Source: Rhizobium sp. L1K21 (GTDB taxonomy: Bacteria > Pseudomonadota > Alphaproteobacteria > Rhizobiales > Rhizobiaceae). Taken from it: DNA of 64,000 nucleotides. The stretch's first letter is position 1, and every line of letters starts with the position of its first letter. Below are positions 1 to 9,985 of this stretch, piece after piece. Under the pieces are notes generated by a model. The model saw nothing but the letters and a program-made list of their open reading frames with translations, did not search any database and was not told the origin of the DNA. A program made the position numbers and the translations under genes. The stretch is from assembly GCF_024055895.1 (NCBI RefSeq), contig NZ_JAMXLE010000011.1:46512-110511 (forward strand), given 5' to 3'.

Positions 1-210
1 CCGCCGGACACGGGGCCGCTGGAATGGGCGCTGATCGTGCTTGCCCTCGTATCATTCGGAATGGTTGCTTTTGCGCAGGCGCTTTTTCCGCTTTGGGCCC
101 ATCATCCGGCAGTTGCGGGACTTCGGGTTCATCTTGCCAATGGCCTCTATCTGAATGCGCTCCTCGATCGTGCCATCGGCGGCTTTCAGAACGCCAATTC
201 AAACACATAA
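1..210 (+). CDS. dabB: DabB-type proton-conducting membrane subunit, C-terminal fragment
   Basis: Partial gene: the frame is open from the first base and ends with TAA at 208-210, giving the last 69 residues. A hydrophobic segment (LIVLALVSFGMVAFAQALF) is followed by a short hydrophilic tail ending in GGFQNANSNT. The fragment alone is weak evidence, but it lies 12 bases ahead of dabA, and in the DAB system the partner of DabA is a membrane protein of the NADH-quinone oxidoreductase subunit 5 (NuoL/MrpA) family encoded directly upstream. Predicted role: couples ion flow to inorganic carbon uptake by DabA. The assignment rests mostly on context. Confidence 0.7.
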   Translation, partial: PPDTGPLEWALIVLALVSFGMVAFAQALFPLWAHHPAVAGLRVHLANGLYLNALLDRAIGGFQNANSNT

Positions 211-222
211 CAGGAGACGGAC

Positions 223-2616
223 ATGCTTCAGACATATCTCCATGAGCCACAGGTTGAACTTCACCAAATCCTGGATGCTGCAAACGTGGCAGGTCGCATG
301 ATCCAGCCCGCCTTCCCCCTGGAGGCAACCGTTGCCGTCAACCCGTTCCTCGGGCACACCGGTGATGATCTGGCCACGGCCTCCGCGCGGCTGAGGCGGG
401 TCGCTGGTGCCCGCGCTACACAATCAGCCCACGATTATGCGCGGGCAATCCGTGAGGGCCAGATCACCGACAAAGATCTTGCAGATGCCCTCGCGGCATC
501 ATCACACGCTGTGAAACCATCCGACGTTTCCGCGCTCAAGGGGCTATTGAATGGGCCTGATGACGCGGCGGTGCCTTTGCCTACACTGGCTGATCTGGCG
601 GCCGGAGAAACCGGAATACACTGGCCGTCGATTGTCGAGAAGACGTTTGGACTGTGGGCTGCCGGATATTTCGACAAAGGCCAGGCGCTTTGGTCGGCCT
701 CTTCGCATCTGGGTGCCTACGCGGCGTGGAGGGCTTGGGCCACGCACGATCTGACGCCCGAAATTGCCGGTTTAAGCGGATTGTGCGCGCATGTGAGTGA
801 AGCCCCGGACAGCGCGGAACGGGCGATCTTGAGAGCAGCCGCAACAATCGGGTTGAGCCCGTCTGCAGCGCCATCTGCCTTTCACCGGCTTCATATAGAT
901 ATCGGCGGTTGGTCACAACATGCACGCTGGATGCTCTGGCAGGCGGAACTCGCCGGTGGCAGCGACAACACCCTCCTTGAGCTTCTCGCGATCCGGCTGG
1001 TCTGGGAAGAGGCGATTATCCATTATGCACCCAACATCGTCGATGCGTGGCAGGAGGTTGTCAAAGCGCATGCCGAGCCGATTTTGCCGACAGCCCAGGA
1101 GATCGGCCTTGCCATTTTTCAGGACGCGGCCGAACGCGCCTATCAACGCCAGATGGAAGAGACAATGCCGCGCAAAAGCGTCCCAGACATGAAGGGGCAC
1201 AAAAGACGGCCAAAACTGCAAGCCGCTTTTTGTATCGACGTCAGGTCCGAGGTGTTTCGACGCGCGCTGGAAAGTGCGGACGCAGGCATTGAAACAATCG
1301 GCTTTGCCGGCTTCTTCGGACTGCCCCTCTCACACAAGGCCGAAGGGTCTGATATATGCGAAGCACATCTCCCGGTCCTGCTGTCGCCCAAACTTGAGAC
1401 AAGTAGCCATTGTGATGCAAAACATGAGCATAATCTGCGGATAAAAGGCAGGGCAGCGCGGGCATGGGGACGCTTCCGGCAGGCCGCTGTGTCTTCCTTC
1501 GCCTTCATCGAAGCCGCCGGGCCGGTCTATGCTGCCAAGCTTGCCGGGGATAGTTTCGGCTATGCCGGGAAAAAATCGAAAGCCGCTCCAGCCCCACATC
1601 TGATTTCCACACTCTCGTTGGAAGAAAAAGCCGGAACCGCTGCTGCCGTTTTGAAAGCCATGAGCCTGACAAAGAATTATGCACGAGTGGTTCTGCTGCT
1701 CGGCCATGGCGGACGGATGACAAACAATCCCCATGAAAGCGCCTATCACTGCGGGGCGTGTGGCGGCTACACAGGCGAGGTCTCGGCACGACTTCTCGCT
1801 CAGCTTCTCAATGATCCCGAAACGCGCTCCGCTCTCAAGACGCAGGGTATTATCATCCCCGACGATACACGCTTTGTTGCTGGCCTGCACGAAACAACCA
1901 CGGACAGAGTCACGGTTTTCGACGCCGACCTGCCGCCCGCCAGCGGCTGCGATTTGGAACAGATCCACGCATGGTTGAAACAAGCAGAAGACCTGGCCTG
2001 CCTGGAGCGGTCCGTGAAGCTGCCTGGCGCAGAACCCGGCTTGATGGCGCAACGCGCGCGCAACTGGGCAGAAATCAGGCCCGAATGGGGGCTTGCCGGT
2101 TGCGCCGCGTTCATTGCCGCACCACGCGCCCTCACAGCAGGTGCCAGTCTCGATGGTCGGGCCTTTCTGCATAGTTACGACTGGCAGCAGGACGAAAACT
2201 TCGAGACCCTGGAGCTCATCTTGACAGCTCCGGTTGTGGTGGGAAGTTGGATCAGCCTCCAATATTACGGCTCGGCTGTCGCGCCAGATGTTTTTGGCGG
2301 CGGCAACAAGCTTATTCATAATGTGGTTGGCGGCATCGGCGTTCTCGAAGGCAATGGGGGACGTTTACGCACCGGATTACCACTGCAGACAATCCATGAC
2401 GGCGAAAAGTGGATGCACCACCCGCTCCGCCTTTCGGTCATGATTGAGGCGCCTCAAGAGGCGATCACCGGTGTCCTGAAGAAACATCAAGAGCTTCGCA
2501 CGCTCTTCGACCACAGTTGGTTGCACCTGTTTGTCATGAAAGAAGGACGGGTCAGCTCCCGCTATCTGCCGGGACTGTGCTGGGAAAGCGCGGCGAACCA
2601 AGCTCTCGCTTCTTGA
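223..2616 (+). CDS. dabA: Inorganic carbon transporter subunit DabA (DUF2309/UPF0753)
   Basis: 797 residues, full family length. Members of DUF2309 form, with DabB, an energy-coupled system that accumulates dissolved inorganic carbon; DabA resembles a beta-carbonic anhydrase and is thought to hydrate CO2 vectorially at the membrane. The expected zinc-site residues are visible: Cys337 and Asp339 in FCIDVRSE, His495 in LLGHGG and Cys510 in AYHCGACGG. The start at 223 is supported by an AGGAG 7 bases upstream. It follows the dabB end closely, so the two form an operon. No Rubisco or carboxysome gene is present in the window, so the likely job is supplying bicarbonate for anaplerotic carboxylation rather than CO2 fixation (inference). 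Confidence 0.93.
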   Translation: MLQTYLHEPQVELHQILDAANVAGRMIQPAFPLEATVAVNPFLGHTGDDLATASARLRRVAGARATQSAHDYARAIREGQITDKDLADALAASSHAVKPSDVSALKGLLNGPDDAAVPLPTLADLAAGETGIHWPSIVEKTFGLWAAGYFDKGQALWSASSHLGAYAAWRAWATHDLTPEIAGLSGLCAHVSEAPDSAERAILRAAATIGLSPSAAPSAFHRLHIDIGGWSQHARWMLWQAELAGGSDNTLLELLAIRLVWEEAIIHYAPNIVDAWQEVVKAHAEPILPTAQEIGLAIFQDAAERAYQRQMEETMPRKSVPDMKGHKRRPKLQAAFCIDVRSEVFRRALESADAGIETIGFAGFFGLPLSHKAEGSDICEAHLPVLLSPKLETSSHCDAKHEHNLRIKGRAARAWGRFRQAAVSSFAFIEAAGPVYAAKLAGDSFGYAGKKSKAAPAPHLISTLSLEEKAGTAAAVLKAMSLTKNYARVVLLLGHGGRMTNNPHESAYHCGACGGYTGEVSARLLAQLLNDPETRSALKTQGIIIPDDTRFVAGLHETTTDRVTVFDADLPPASGCDLEQIHAWLKQAEDLACLERSVKLPGAEPGLMAQRARNWAEIRPEWGLAGCAAFIAAPRALTAGASLDGRAFLHSYDWQQDENFETLELILTAPVVVGSWISLQYYGSAVAPDVFGGGNKLIHNVVGGIGVLEGNGGRLRTGLPLQTIHDGEKWMHHPLRLSVMIEAPQEAITGVLKKHQELRTLFDHSWLHLFVMKEGRVSSRYLPGLCWESAANQALAS

Positions 2617-2630
2617 TGAGTTTCCCACAT

Positions 2631-2654
2631 GCCGCTCCACACTTTCGGAGCGGC
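2631..2654 (+). terminator. GC-rich hairpin after dabA
   Basis: GCCGCTCC and GGAGCGGC form a perfect 8-bp stem around an 8-base loop, 15 bases after the dabA stop. There is no T-run directly behind it, so termination would be weak or need help from the AT-rich inverted repeat 45 bases further on. Confidence 0.45.
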
Positions 2655-2698
2655 AAATATCATGCCGAAGATCAGCACACTGTTTGGTCTGGAAATTT

Positions 2699-2721
2699 GC
2701 AAAAAGATCTTCTTTTTTGCC
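2699..2721 (+). terminator. AT-rich inverted repeat with T-run
   Basis: GCAAAAAGA and the downstream TCTTTTTTGC-like arm form an inverted repeat whose 3' arm contains six consecutive T. It may finish termination of the dab operon. It could equally be part of the parA promoter region. Confidence 0.35.
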
Positions 2722-2736
2722 AAACCCTGCCGGCAA

Positions 2737-2751
2737 TTAACGCTTGATTAA
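2737..2751 (+). promoter_or_regulatory. CtrA-type box upstream of the parA-like gene
   Basis: TTAA-CGCTTGA-TTAA is an exact match to the TTAA-N7-TTAA consensus of the alphaproteobacterial cell-cycle regulator CtrA, and its right half continues as TTAACCAT, the extended half-site reported for rhizobia and Brucella. It lies 53 bases before the ATG at 2804. A second perfect box sits ahead of the chemotaxis operon. Confidence 0.55.
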
Positions 2752-2803
2752 CCATAAATCAGCTTAGAATTGACAAGACTTTTTCACCGAGGCGGGACCA
2801 AAG

Positions 2804-3526
2804 ATGTCGGTTATTACATTCGCAAATACCAAGGGTGGTGCCGGCAAGACCACGGCGGTCTTGATTCTTGCATGCGAATTGCAGCGGATGGGGTATTCGG
2901 TTGCCGTTTTCGACGCTGACCCCCAACGCTGGATTTCCAAATGGTTTGAGCAACTCGGCGACAAAAGGCCCAAGGGCCTTTCTGTGGTTTCCTATATCAC
3001 GGCCTCAAATCTCGATCTCAACATTCGCGAATTGAAAAACAGCGTTGATTTTCTGCTGATCGACCTGCCCGGTGCGCGCAGCCCGCTTCTGGCCCAGGCA
3101 CTTGGTTATTCCGATTATGTCCTCATTCCCGTGCAAGGATCGGCCATGGATGCGCAAGGGGCCGCCAATGTCATTGAGCTCCTACAATATCTCGACATCA
3201 AGGCCGGCCTTCATATCCCCCATTCCGTCTTGCTGACCCGCATAAACCCGATGGTTACAACCAGGGCCTTGCAGGCCGTCAAGGAAATGCTGGAAACCAA
3301 GCGGGTGCATCTTTTGGAAACCCCCATCATCGAACGCGCGGCTTTCCGCGACGTCTTCGGTGTTGGGGAGACGCTTTACACCATGGACCCGCAGCGGGTG
3401 AGCAATCTCGAAAAAGCCCAGCACAACGCACATATGCTGGGCATGGAGGTGTTTCGCCGCATCCTGCCCTATGTAACAGCAAGGGCGCAAAGGTCAGAAA
3501 GCAAACCGCTGCTCAACGTCGCCTGA
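2804..3526 (+). CDS. ParA/MinD-family partitioning ATPase
   Basis: 240 residues. The N-terminus carries the deviant Walker A motif KGGAGKTT (residues 10-17) with both signature lysines, then FDADPQ (Walker A') near residue 36 and a LLIDLPG Walker B near residue 84. Such ATPases position plasmids, chromosome origins or protein assemblies such as chemoreceptor arrays. There is no parB or parS-like partner next to it, which argues against a DNA partition locus. It converges on the chemotaxis cluster with a 5-base gap and has its own CtrA-type box. A role in placing the soluble chemotaxis complex is an inference. VirC1-like or orphan ParA functions are alternatives. Confidence 0.85.
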   Translation: MSVITFANTKGGAGKTTAVLILACELQRMGYSVAVFDADPQRWISKWFEQLGDKRPKGLSVVSYITASNLDLNIRELKNSVDFLLIDLPGARSPLLAQALGYSDYVLIPVQGSAMDAQGAANVIELLQYLDIKAGLHIPHSVLLTRINPMVTTRALQAVKEMLETKRVHLLETPIIERAAFRDVFGVGETLYTMDPQRVSNLEKAQHNAHMLGMEVFRRILPYVTARAQRSESKPLLNVA

Positions 3527-3531
3527 TCTGG

Positions 3532-5274
3532 TCAGAAGAGAGCGTCGTCGAAAAGATCCTCGTCGTCAGTCTCATCCTTGGCAGCCACTGTCTCGGCAGG
3601 CGCTTCCGTGACCTGGCTGAAAATGCGGGAATGTACGTCACGCTCAGACTTCATCGTATACGTCTTGTAGATATCCGTGGAGATGGCAGAAATGAGGGCC
3701 TCTCGGCCTGTCATCTCTGTGTGAGCGGCCTTTGCAGAGGATGTGCTTTCTGCGCAGTCAGCGATAATATCCTGAATGGATTGATGGAAATTAAGCCCGG
3801 ACTCAGCATTTGCGATGCAGTTTGCAACATTCTGCCCGCTTTCGCGCAGCGCGGACATTTGTGTTTCCAGTGAATCGGCGGCTTTCATCACGTGGACGAG
3901 AGCGATATCGATATGGTTGGCGAGATCATCTGAACCTTCGCCGCCACTATCGCGCATTTCTGATGCCATTTGATTAAGTTTGTGCAAGTGACCAAGCGTA
4001 AGTTCGCCGGTCTCATCCAGCTTGCCGGAGAATGTGCGCAATTCGCTTGTCACAACATTGATGGCACGCCCTTCTTCGCCAAGCCGCCCGCACCGCAGAT
4101 TCGTGTTGAGCGCCATATATTGAATATCGGTTCGCACAAGCTGGATCGTCTCGATCCTCTGCACCAGGGCATCAACAATCCGGCTGGCGGACTGGCTCAG
4201 TTGAATGGCTTCCGTTGCCGATTTTTCCACTTCACCAACCGCGCGTCGGGCATTTTCAAGCCCGGACTGAACGGCTCTCAAGGGGGAGGCTTCGTTTTGT
4301 GTTCTCTGTGGCAACATGGTTTCGTGAAGCTCTACCAGTGAAGCGGCATCGGCAAAAAAGGCCTGAATGTTGCTGACAATCTTGCTGCATTCACGTCCAA
4401 AGTCCCCAGCCAGCTCTTTGAGCTGTTCATGGACCAGCGTTTCCACCGAACCCATCAGTACATTTCTTTCATCGTTTGAAAGCGGCACCTGCTCGGCGGC
4501 CATATGGCTTTGCGCGATGGAAAATGCAGTCTGGCAATGTTCAATACGCTGGCGGGTTACATCGCCGATCTGCAGTGACGATAGGCTGCTTGCCAGACGG
4601 CCTTGAACCTTCTGGGCCATGTCGCCGATCTTGGTTGCAACCTTTGCCAGAGCAGCCCGCTGCACCTCGATCGCCTCGGCATTTGCTGAAAGGTCTGCGA
4701 CGATTGCAGGAATGCCGTCAGCATGCTGCTGCATTTTCTCACCGCCCGCTTTAGAGGCCAGGGCGATCATGCCGTGCAACTCGCCAATCTGACTTGACAG
4801 CGAAGCAACCTCACGCGTCGCAAATTGAATGCGCTCGATGATTTCAACAGCAAAACCGGCAAAATCCGGAATATTTGCGCCAGTGATCTTGGCTGTTGTC
4901 GCAAATGTTCTCAAATAGCGCAGCGTTTCTTCCATATCCGCAATATGGCCTGAAAGGGCGCAGCCTTCCGCTCCGATTGCCTCCAGCCTGCGGTCTCGCA
5001 ACGCCTGAGCTTCGGGAAGGCTCGCGATCAGCCCCGCCGTCAGCTTCAGTTCCGAGGTCGCTTCCTTGGCCTCTTCTTCCTTCAGCGCGCCGGTGACCTT
5101 TTCCAACGTCTGCGTCAGCTGCGTGAAGACATCGAGGACCGACACCAGAAGTGTGCCGCCCTCCAGGAAACGCTGCTCGATTTGCGCCCGGGCATGCTCT
5201 AGGTTTCCAGCAATGTCATTGGCTGGCCCATTGGAGCCGAAACCAGATAGTTCCATCTTAGCCGTGGTTTTCAT
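3532..5274 (-). CDS. Soluble, diverged chemoreceptor-like protein at the end of the che cluster
   Basis: 580 residues, almost entirely helical, with no transmembrane segment and no HAMP domain. The second half contains a recognisable but altered MCP hairpin tip: TDIQYMALNTNLRCGRLGEE (about residue 390) in place of the usual [17 protein letters not shown]. Around residue 250 the segment LSSLQIGDVTRQRIEH resembles the DxTxQ-type motifs of chemotaxis adaptor and phosphatase helices. It lies 115 bases downstream of cheB on the same strand and is probably the last gene of the unit. It may be a cytosolic signalling or array-organising protein. Exact function is not recognisable. Confidence 0.7.
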   Translation of the reverse strand: MKTTAKMELSGFGSNGPANDIAGNLEHARAQIEQRFLEGGTLLVSVLDVFTQLTQTLEKVTGALKEEEAKEATSELKLTAGLIASLPEAQALRDRRLEAIGAEGCALSGHIADMEETLRYLRTFATTAKITGANIPDFAGFAVEIIERIQFATREVASLSSQIGELHGMIALASKAGGEKMQQHADGIPAIVADLSANAEAIEVQRAALAKVATKIGDMAQKVQGRLASSLSSLQIGDVTRQRIEHCQTAFSIAQSHMAAEQVPLSNDERNVLMGSVETLVHEQLKELAGDFGRECSKIVSNIQAFFADAASLVELHETMLPQRTQNEASPLRAVQSGLENARRAVGEVEKSATEAIQLSQSASRIVDALVQRIETIQLVRTDIQYMALNTNLRCGRLGEEGRAINVVTSELRTFSGKLDETGELTLGHLHKLNQMASEMRDSGGEGSDDLANHIDIALVHVMKAADSLETQMSALRESGQNVANCIANAESGLNFHQSIQDIIADCAESTSSAKAAHTEMTGREALISAISTDIYKTYTMKSERDVHSRIFSQVTEAPAETVAAKDETDDEDLFDDALF

Positions 5275-5389
5275 ACTGGATACCTATTTTCTCCGTTATT
5301 GCCGCTATCAAAGACGAAATCCGGAAACATTTATTAAAAGGCCAGAAGCTTCTTCTTATCGTGATTAACAGGTGGTATCCGGCCTGCAT

Positions 5390-6484
5390 TCACCCCAAAT
5401 GACGGCGGTCCGCAGCCAGCACTTCGCGTGCGATTTGCTCCAGGGGCACAATGCGGTCGACGCCACCGTGGGCGATCGCCTCCTTCGGCATACCGAAGAC
5501 GACAGAGGTGGCCTCGTCCTGGGCGACGGTAAAGGCCCCAACCTCATGCATCTCTTTCATGCCGCGCGCACCATCGTCGCCCATTCCGGTCATGATAACG
5601 CCCATGGCGTTGCTACCGGCAGAGCGCGCCGCAGAGCGAAACAGCACATCGACTGAAGGTCTGTGGCGGGAGACCAAAGGCCCGTCCTTGACCGCCACGA
5701 CATAACGTGCGCCCTGGCGTTCCAGCAATGTGTGCCTGCCGCCCGGCGCGATCAGAACATGTCCGCGCAGAACAGGATCTCCGTGTTCTGCTTCCTTGAC
5801 CTCCACCTCGCACAGTCCGTTCAATCGATTGGCAAAAGCTGCTGTGAACTTTTCCGGCATGTGCTGAACGATAACGATCCCTGGGGTGTTGGCTGGAAGA
5901 GCGATCAGAAACTCGCGCAGCGCCTCCGTGCCGCCTGTGGAGGCTCCCACGCAAACGACCATCTCCGTGGTCTTGGCCATCGCGCGCGCCGACGGCGGCG
6001 GCAATACCGCGTCTGCGGTCAGTTTGGCCTGTATTTTACCAGAGGCAGGCTCAAGCCGCCGGCGCGCACCCAAGCGCGCAGAAGCTGCCCCCTTGACGGC
6101 TTCCCTGATCAGTGCACCACTTTCTGCCAAATGGTCGGCTGCGGCGATTTTGGGTTTCAAAATCACATCAACCGCGCCGGCTTCCAGCGCCTGCATCAGC
6201 GTTTCCGATCCGGCTTCCGTCAGCGACGAGCACATCACCACAGGGATCGGATGTTGCGACATCAACTTGCGCAGAAATGTGATGCCATCCATCTTTGGCA
6301 TTTCCACATCCAGGGTGATGACATCAGGAATCGACTCCTGGATTTTCTTGGCGGCCATGAAAGGGTCAGAGGCAACACCCATGACCTCAATCTCGCCATC
6401 GGCCTCCAGCACCTGCGTCAAGGCCTGGCGGACACTTGCAGAATCATCAACGACAAGAACGCGGATTTTCCGACCCTTCAACAT
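5390..6484 (-). CDS. cheB: Chemotaxis protein-glutamate methylesterase/glutaminase CheB
   Basis: 364 residues. Removes methyl groups from, and deamidates, MCP signalling helices during adaptation. The N-terminal receiver domain shows Asp13/Asp14 and the phospho-acceptor Asp59 ([10 protein letters not shown]). The C-terminal esterase domain shows the catalytic triad Ser182 (GASTGG), His208 (VQHMPEKF) and Asp304 (GMGDDGARG). It starts two bases after the cheR stop, so the pair is co-transcribed and probably translationally coupled. Phosphorylated by CheA. Confidence 0.97.
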   Translation of the reverse strand: MLKGRKIRVLVVDDSASVRQALTQVLEADGEIEVMGVASDPFMAAKKIQESIPDVITLDVEMPKMDGITFLRKLMSQHPIPVVMCSSLTEAGSETLMQALEAGAVDVILKPKIAAADHLAESGALIREAVKGAASARLGARRRLEPASGKIQAKLTADAVLPPPSARAMAKTTEMVVCVGASTGGTEALREFLIALPANTPGIVIVQHMPEKFTAAFANRLNGLCEVEVKEAEHGDPVLRGHVLIAPGGRHTLLERQGARYVVAVKDGPLVSRHRPSVDVLFRSAARSAGSNAMGVIMTGMGDDGARGMKEMHEVGAFTVAQDEATSVVFGMPKEAIAHGGVDRIVPLEQIAREVLAADRRHLG

Positions 6485-6486
6485 CG

Positions 6487-7395
6487 TCAGATCTTTCTAA
6501 ATACCGTGTTTGCCACCTGCTTGACCGGCAATGCAAACCCCGTGATGGTTTCAGAGTGGCCCACGTAGAGATAACCGCCGGGGATCAGATTATCGCAGAG
6601 TCGCGTCAGGACCCGCTCCTGTGTCGGTTTGTCGAAATAGATGAGGACATTGCGGCAGAAGATGACGTGCATGGGATCGCCAACATTATAACTGCTGTCC
6701 ATAAGATTCATGCGTGCAAAGCCGATCCTGGACCTCAAATGCGGATGGATACGCACTTCACCACGGTCGATGTTGCGTGCCTCCATGACATACCTTTTTC
6801 GCTGCTCGCCGCTGACCGGGCGCAACATTTCTGCGGGGTAAATACCGCGCTGCGCAATTTTCAAAACATCGGTCGAAAGATCGGTTGCCAAAATCGCGTA
6901 ATCGAGCTTGCCATTGGCGGCGATGTAGTCTTCCATCACCATGGCGAGCGTGTAGGGCTCGGCTCCGGTCGAACAGGCCGAACTCCAGATACGCAGCCGC
7001 TGATAGCCTGCCGATTTCAATGTCGGTAGCGCGGAGGCGATCATATGCTCGAAATGCTTGGGCTCACGGAAAAAATCCGTTTTGTTGGTCGTGACCGCGT
7101 CGATGAGATGTATTGCCTCGGTTTCCAGCCCGCCCTGTTTGAACAGGAAATCACAGTAGTGGTTGAGGTCTTCAAAGCCGGCGGGACGCAACCGGCGCCT
7201 GAGTCTGCCTTCCAGCATCGTTCGTTTGCTTTCGGGCATTTTGATGCCGCTGTAATCGTAAATATAGCGGGCAAGCAAATTGAAGTTGCGCGGGCTTAGA
7301 CCGGAAACGGCTCGCTGCGAGAGACCCGGCTCTAAAGACCTATCAAAACTGGCTGCTGCATTCATGCTCGTGCTCAAACTCGCTCCTACGCTCAT
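6487..7395 (-). CDS. cheR: Chemotaxis protein methyltransferase CheR
   Basis: 302 residues. S-adenosylmethionine-dependent methylation of receptor glutamates, opposing CheB. The N-terminal helical domain ([20 protein letters not shown]) is followed by a Rossmann methyltransferase domain with [17 protein letters not shown] as SAM-binding motif I and [11 protein letters not shown] near the C-terminal third. Its start overlaps the cheW stop by four bases (ATGA). No C-terminal pentapeptide-binding extension is evident, in keeping with receptors in this cluster that lack an NWETF-type tail. Confidence 0.96.
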   Translation of the reverse strand: MSVGASLSTSMNAAASFDRSLEPGLSQRAVSGLSPRNFNLLARYIYDYSGIKMPESKRTMLEGRLRRRLRPAGFEDLNHYCDFLFKQGGLETEAIHLIDAVTTNKTDFFREPKHFEHMIASALPTLKSAGYQRLRIWSSACSTGAEPYTLAMVMEDYIAANGKLDYAILATDLSTDVLKIAQRGIYPAEMLRPVSGEQRKRYVMEARNIDRGEVRIHPHLRSRIGFARMNLMDSSYNVGDPMHVIFCRNVLIYFDKPTQERVLTRLCDNLIPGGYLYVGHSETITGFALPVKQVANTVFRKI

Positions 7396-7892
7396 ACCGC
7401 TTTGGCTTGCAGTTCTCCAAAAGACCCAAGCGAACGGGCTTCGGAATCGGAAAACAACTTCGCCAGGTCAACGATCACAACAAAGTCCTTTTCGCGCCGA
7501 ACAACGCCCGCGATGTAGTCAGACGGCCAGCGAACCCCGATGTCGGGGGCGCTTTCGATCGCATCGGAACGGAAAGAGGCAACTTCATAGACCCTGTCCG
7601 CGACAAGGCCCAAGGTGAGAGCCCTGCCGGAGATCTGTACATCAATCACCAGGATTCGGGTGTGCAGGGTCTTCTGCGTCTTGGACATGCCAAGACGCAG
7701 GCGCAGATCGATGACAGGGACGCCCTGACCACGAACATCCCTGAGGCCGAGAAGGTATTCCGGTCCATGCGGTATGCGGAAGGCATCCTCATGATCCAGG
7801 ATTTCCCGAACCACTTCAACCGGAACGGCAAAGCATTCGTCTTCCAGGCTGAATGTGACGTATTGTCCTTCAGATGCTGTAACAGCCATCAT
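7392..7892 (-). CDS. cheW: Chemotaxis adaptor CheW (second copy)
   Basis: 166 residues, a single CheW domain (about residues 10-155) that links receptors to CheA. Typical segments are visible: [20 protein letters not shown], a [20 protein letters not shown] core and a VADRVYEV strand. It overlaps the upstream MCP and downstream cheR by four bases each, so expression is coupled. It differs clearly from the CheW encoded at 11698-12210, suggesting that the two adaptors serve different receptors or array positions. Confidence 0.95.
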   Translation of the reverse strand: MMAVTASEGQYVTFSLEDECFAVPVEVVREILDHEDAFRIPHGPEYLLGLRDVRGQGVPVIDLRLRLGMSKTQKTLHTRILVIDVQISGRALTLGLVADRVYEVASFRSDAIESAPDIGVRWPSDYIAGVVRREKDFVVIVDLAKLFSDSEARSLGSFGELQAKAV

Positions 7893-9811
7893 GCAGTCTC
7901 CTTGAAATCCGAGTCGTCAGCGTCAGGACCACCCATCGACATGTCGAGCGCGAACCCCTTTGCAAGGGCCTGCTGAGCGCTCACGCTCTGACCCATTTTG
8001 GTTGATGGCGCTCTCGTGGACATGCCCGCCGCGCTTGGCTTGGTTTGGACGGCAGGTTTGCGCACTGTCCGCTGGCTCAAACCGCCGGCACTATCCACCT
8101 TGAAGAAGGCAATGGATGCCTGCAGCTCTTCAGCCTGAGAGGCCAGTTCTTCCGAGGTTGACGACATTTCTTCCGAGGCCCCGGCATTTTGCTGGGTCAC
8201 TTTGTCAAGCTGCTGGATTGCTTCGTTGATCTGGGAAGCACCGATATCCTGTTCGCGGCAGGCGGCCGAGATTTCAGCAACCAGCTCCGCTGTCTTGCGA
8301 ATATCCGGAACCAGTTTGGAAAGCATCTCGCCAGCATCGGTAGCAACGGCAACCGTCTCACCGGAAAGGCCGGAGATTTCGGCGGCAGCAGCCTGAGACC
8401 GTTCGGCAAGTTTGCGAACTTCAGAGGCAACCACGGCAAAGCCCTTGCCATGTTCGCCCGCACGGGCTGCTTCAACTGCCGCGTTGAGCGCAAGAAGGTC
8501 GGTCTGGCGGGCAATTTCCTGAACAATGGAAATCTTTTCCGCAATCGTTTTCATGGCCCCAACCGCCTTGGTCACCGCTTCGCCGGACATTTCCGCATCG
8601 CGAGCAGACTGGCGGGCAATCTTTTCAGTCTGTGCAGCATTATCTGCATTCTGCTTGATATTGGCAGCCATTTCTTCCATCGAAGCGGATGCTTCTTCAG
8701 CAGAAGAGGCCTGTTCTGTTGCACCCTGCGACAACTGTTCGGAGCCGGAAGAAAGCTGCTGGCTGCCGGAAGACACGTTTTCGGATGCAGCAAGCGCATC
8801 AGCAACAACGCCACGCAGGCGCTCAACCATGGTTTCCAACGACTTGCCCAGGATATCCTTTTCAGAGAGAGGTTTCGGGCTCACTGTGAGATCGCCACCG
8901 GAGATCTGATCTGCAATCGTTGCAGTGCTGCGCAGATTGTTGACCATGTCTGTGAGGTTGCCAGCCACTTCGCTGCTCAAGGCACCGTAATCGCGCTCAA
9001 GCTTCTGACTGAGATCGCCAACGGAAACAGCCTTCAGAACCGAAGAAATATCACGGAATGCCGCTTCTACAGCCTGTGAGGCACCCTGCATTTGCCCCAC
9101 TTCGTCCTGACGCCCGGTTTCAAGTGGTGTGGCCAGCTTGGCCAGAGCCTGGTTAACGGTACCGATCGGCTTGGCGATAGTTTTGGTCATCACGAAGCCG
9201 ATGACGACGGAAATGCCGAGGCTGATCAGCAGGCCAGCAATGATAACCGTTGTCATCAGATTGAGTGCGTCTTCCTGAGCCGCCTGACGCGTTGCAAGCA
9301 AGCCTTTCTCAGTGTCGATGACTTCCGCAACCTTCTTGCGCAATCCGTCCATGGATTGCTTACCGGCACCGGAGATTTCGATCCTGCGTGCCTGCTCTAA
9401 AGTCGCCGGGTTGGCCATCAGGGCGATCGCGCGCTCGGCAACCGAATTATGCCAGGTCTCCGCCATGTTTTTGATCTCATCAAGCCGCTGCTGTTGAGCC
9501 GGATTGTCCGACGTCAGCGTCTTGGCTTCGTTCCAGAACGTGTTGAATGAAACCCAACCGGACTTGTAAGGCTTGAGAAACTCGTCCTTGCCAGAGAGGA
9601 GATACCCGCGGAACCCGGTTTCCTGGTTGACCATGCTCGAAACGATACCATCCGCCGCGCTGATCACCTTCATTGTATGTTCGTTCCAATGCGTTGTCTG
9701 CTTGACTTCATTGGACTTGAGGAAAACCACAGTGTTTATAGCAAGCGAGGCGAGAATGATGAGTCCGAGAAAGAGCATTAGCTTCTTTGGTATGGATAGA
9801 TTATTTATCAT
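7889..9811 (-). CDS. Methyl-accepting chemotaxis protein with CHASE3-type sensor
   Basis: 640 residues. One N-terminal membrane helix (about residues 10-30), a periplasmic domain with the CHASE3-like [13 protein letters not shown] segment near residue 62, a second membrane helix near residues 183-208, HAMP, and a full MCP signalling domain with the tip [20 protein letters not shown]. No C-terminal NWETF-like CheR tether; the tail ends in a [17 protein letters not shown] acidic stretch shared with the neighbouring MCP. Ligand unknown. Confidence 0.95.
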   Translation of the reverse strand: MINNLSIPKKLMLFLGLIILASLAINTVVFLKSNEVKQTTHWNEHTMKVISAADGIVSSMVNQETGFRGYLLSGKDEFLKPYKSGWVSFNTFWNEAKTLTSDNPAQQQRLDEIKNMAETWHNSVAERAIALMANPATLEQARRIEISGAGKQSMDGLRKKVAEVIDTEKGLLATRQAAQEDALNLMTTVIIAGLLISLGISVVIGFVMTKTIAKPIGTVNQALAKLATPLETGRQDEVGQMQGASQAVEAAFRDISSVLKAVSVGDLSQKLERDYGALSSEVAGNLTDMVNNLRSTATIADQISGGDLTVSPKPLSEKDILGKSLETMVERLRGVVADALAASENVSSGSQQLSSGSEQLSQGATEQASSAEEASASMEEMAANIKQNADNAAQTEKIARQSARDAEMSGEAVTKAVGAMKTIAEKISIVQEIARQTDLLALNAAVEAARAGEHGKGFAVVASEVRKLAERSQAAAAEISGLSGETVAVATDAGEMLSKLVPDIRKTAELVAEISAACREQDIGASQINEAIQQLDKVTQQNAGASEEMSSTSEELASQAEELQASIAFFKVDSAGGLSQRTVRKPAVQTKPSAAGMSTRAPSTKMGQSVSAQQALAKGFALDMSMGGPDADDSDFKETA

Positions 9812-9944
9812 TGAGGCACTTCCTAAAGAGAAGGGGTGAACGGCTGCCGTTTCGACGTGGCGTTGCAGTTTTTTCGATCCACATTTTTTTGAGAGAAAGT
9901 CTCAAGCTTCTCTCCAGCCAGCGATCCATTCACCAGCCTTGCCA

Positions 9945-9963
9945 CGGCGCCAGAATGGCGCCG
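9945..9963 (-). other. Hairpin between the two MCP genes
   Basis: CGGCGCCA and TGGCGCCG form a perfect 8-bp GC-rich stem around a 3-base loop in the 174-base gap between the MCP genes. There is no T-run on the transcribed strand, so a role in mRNA processing or stability is more likely than termination. Confidence 0.4.
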
Positions 9964-9985
9964 CAGTCTTGAAAGAAAGCGCGGG

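Noticed and set aside
1330..2319. Long antisense open frame (329 codons) inside dabA
   Set aside because: Lies wholly within a well-supported gene on the other strand, has no family motif and follows from the codon bias of dabA.
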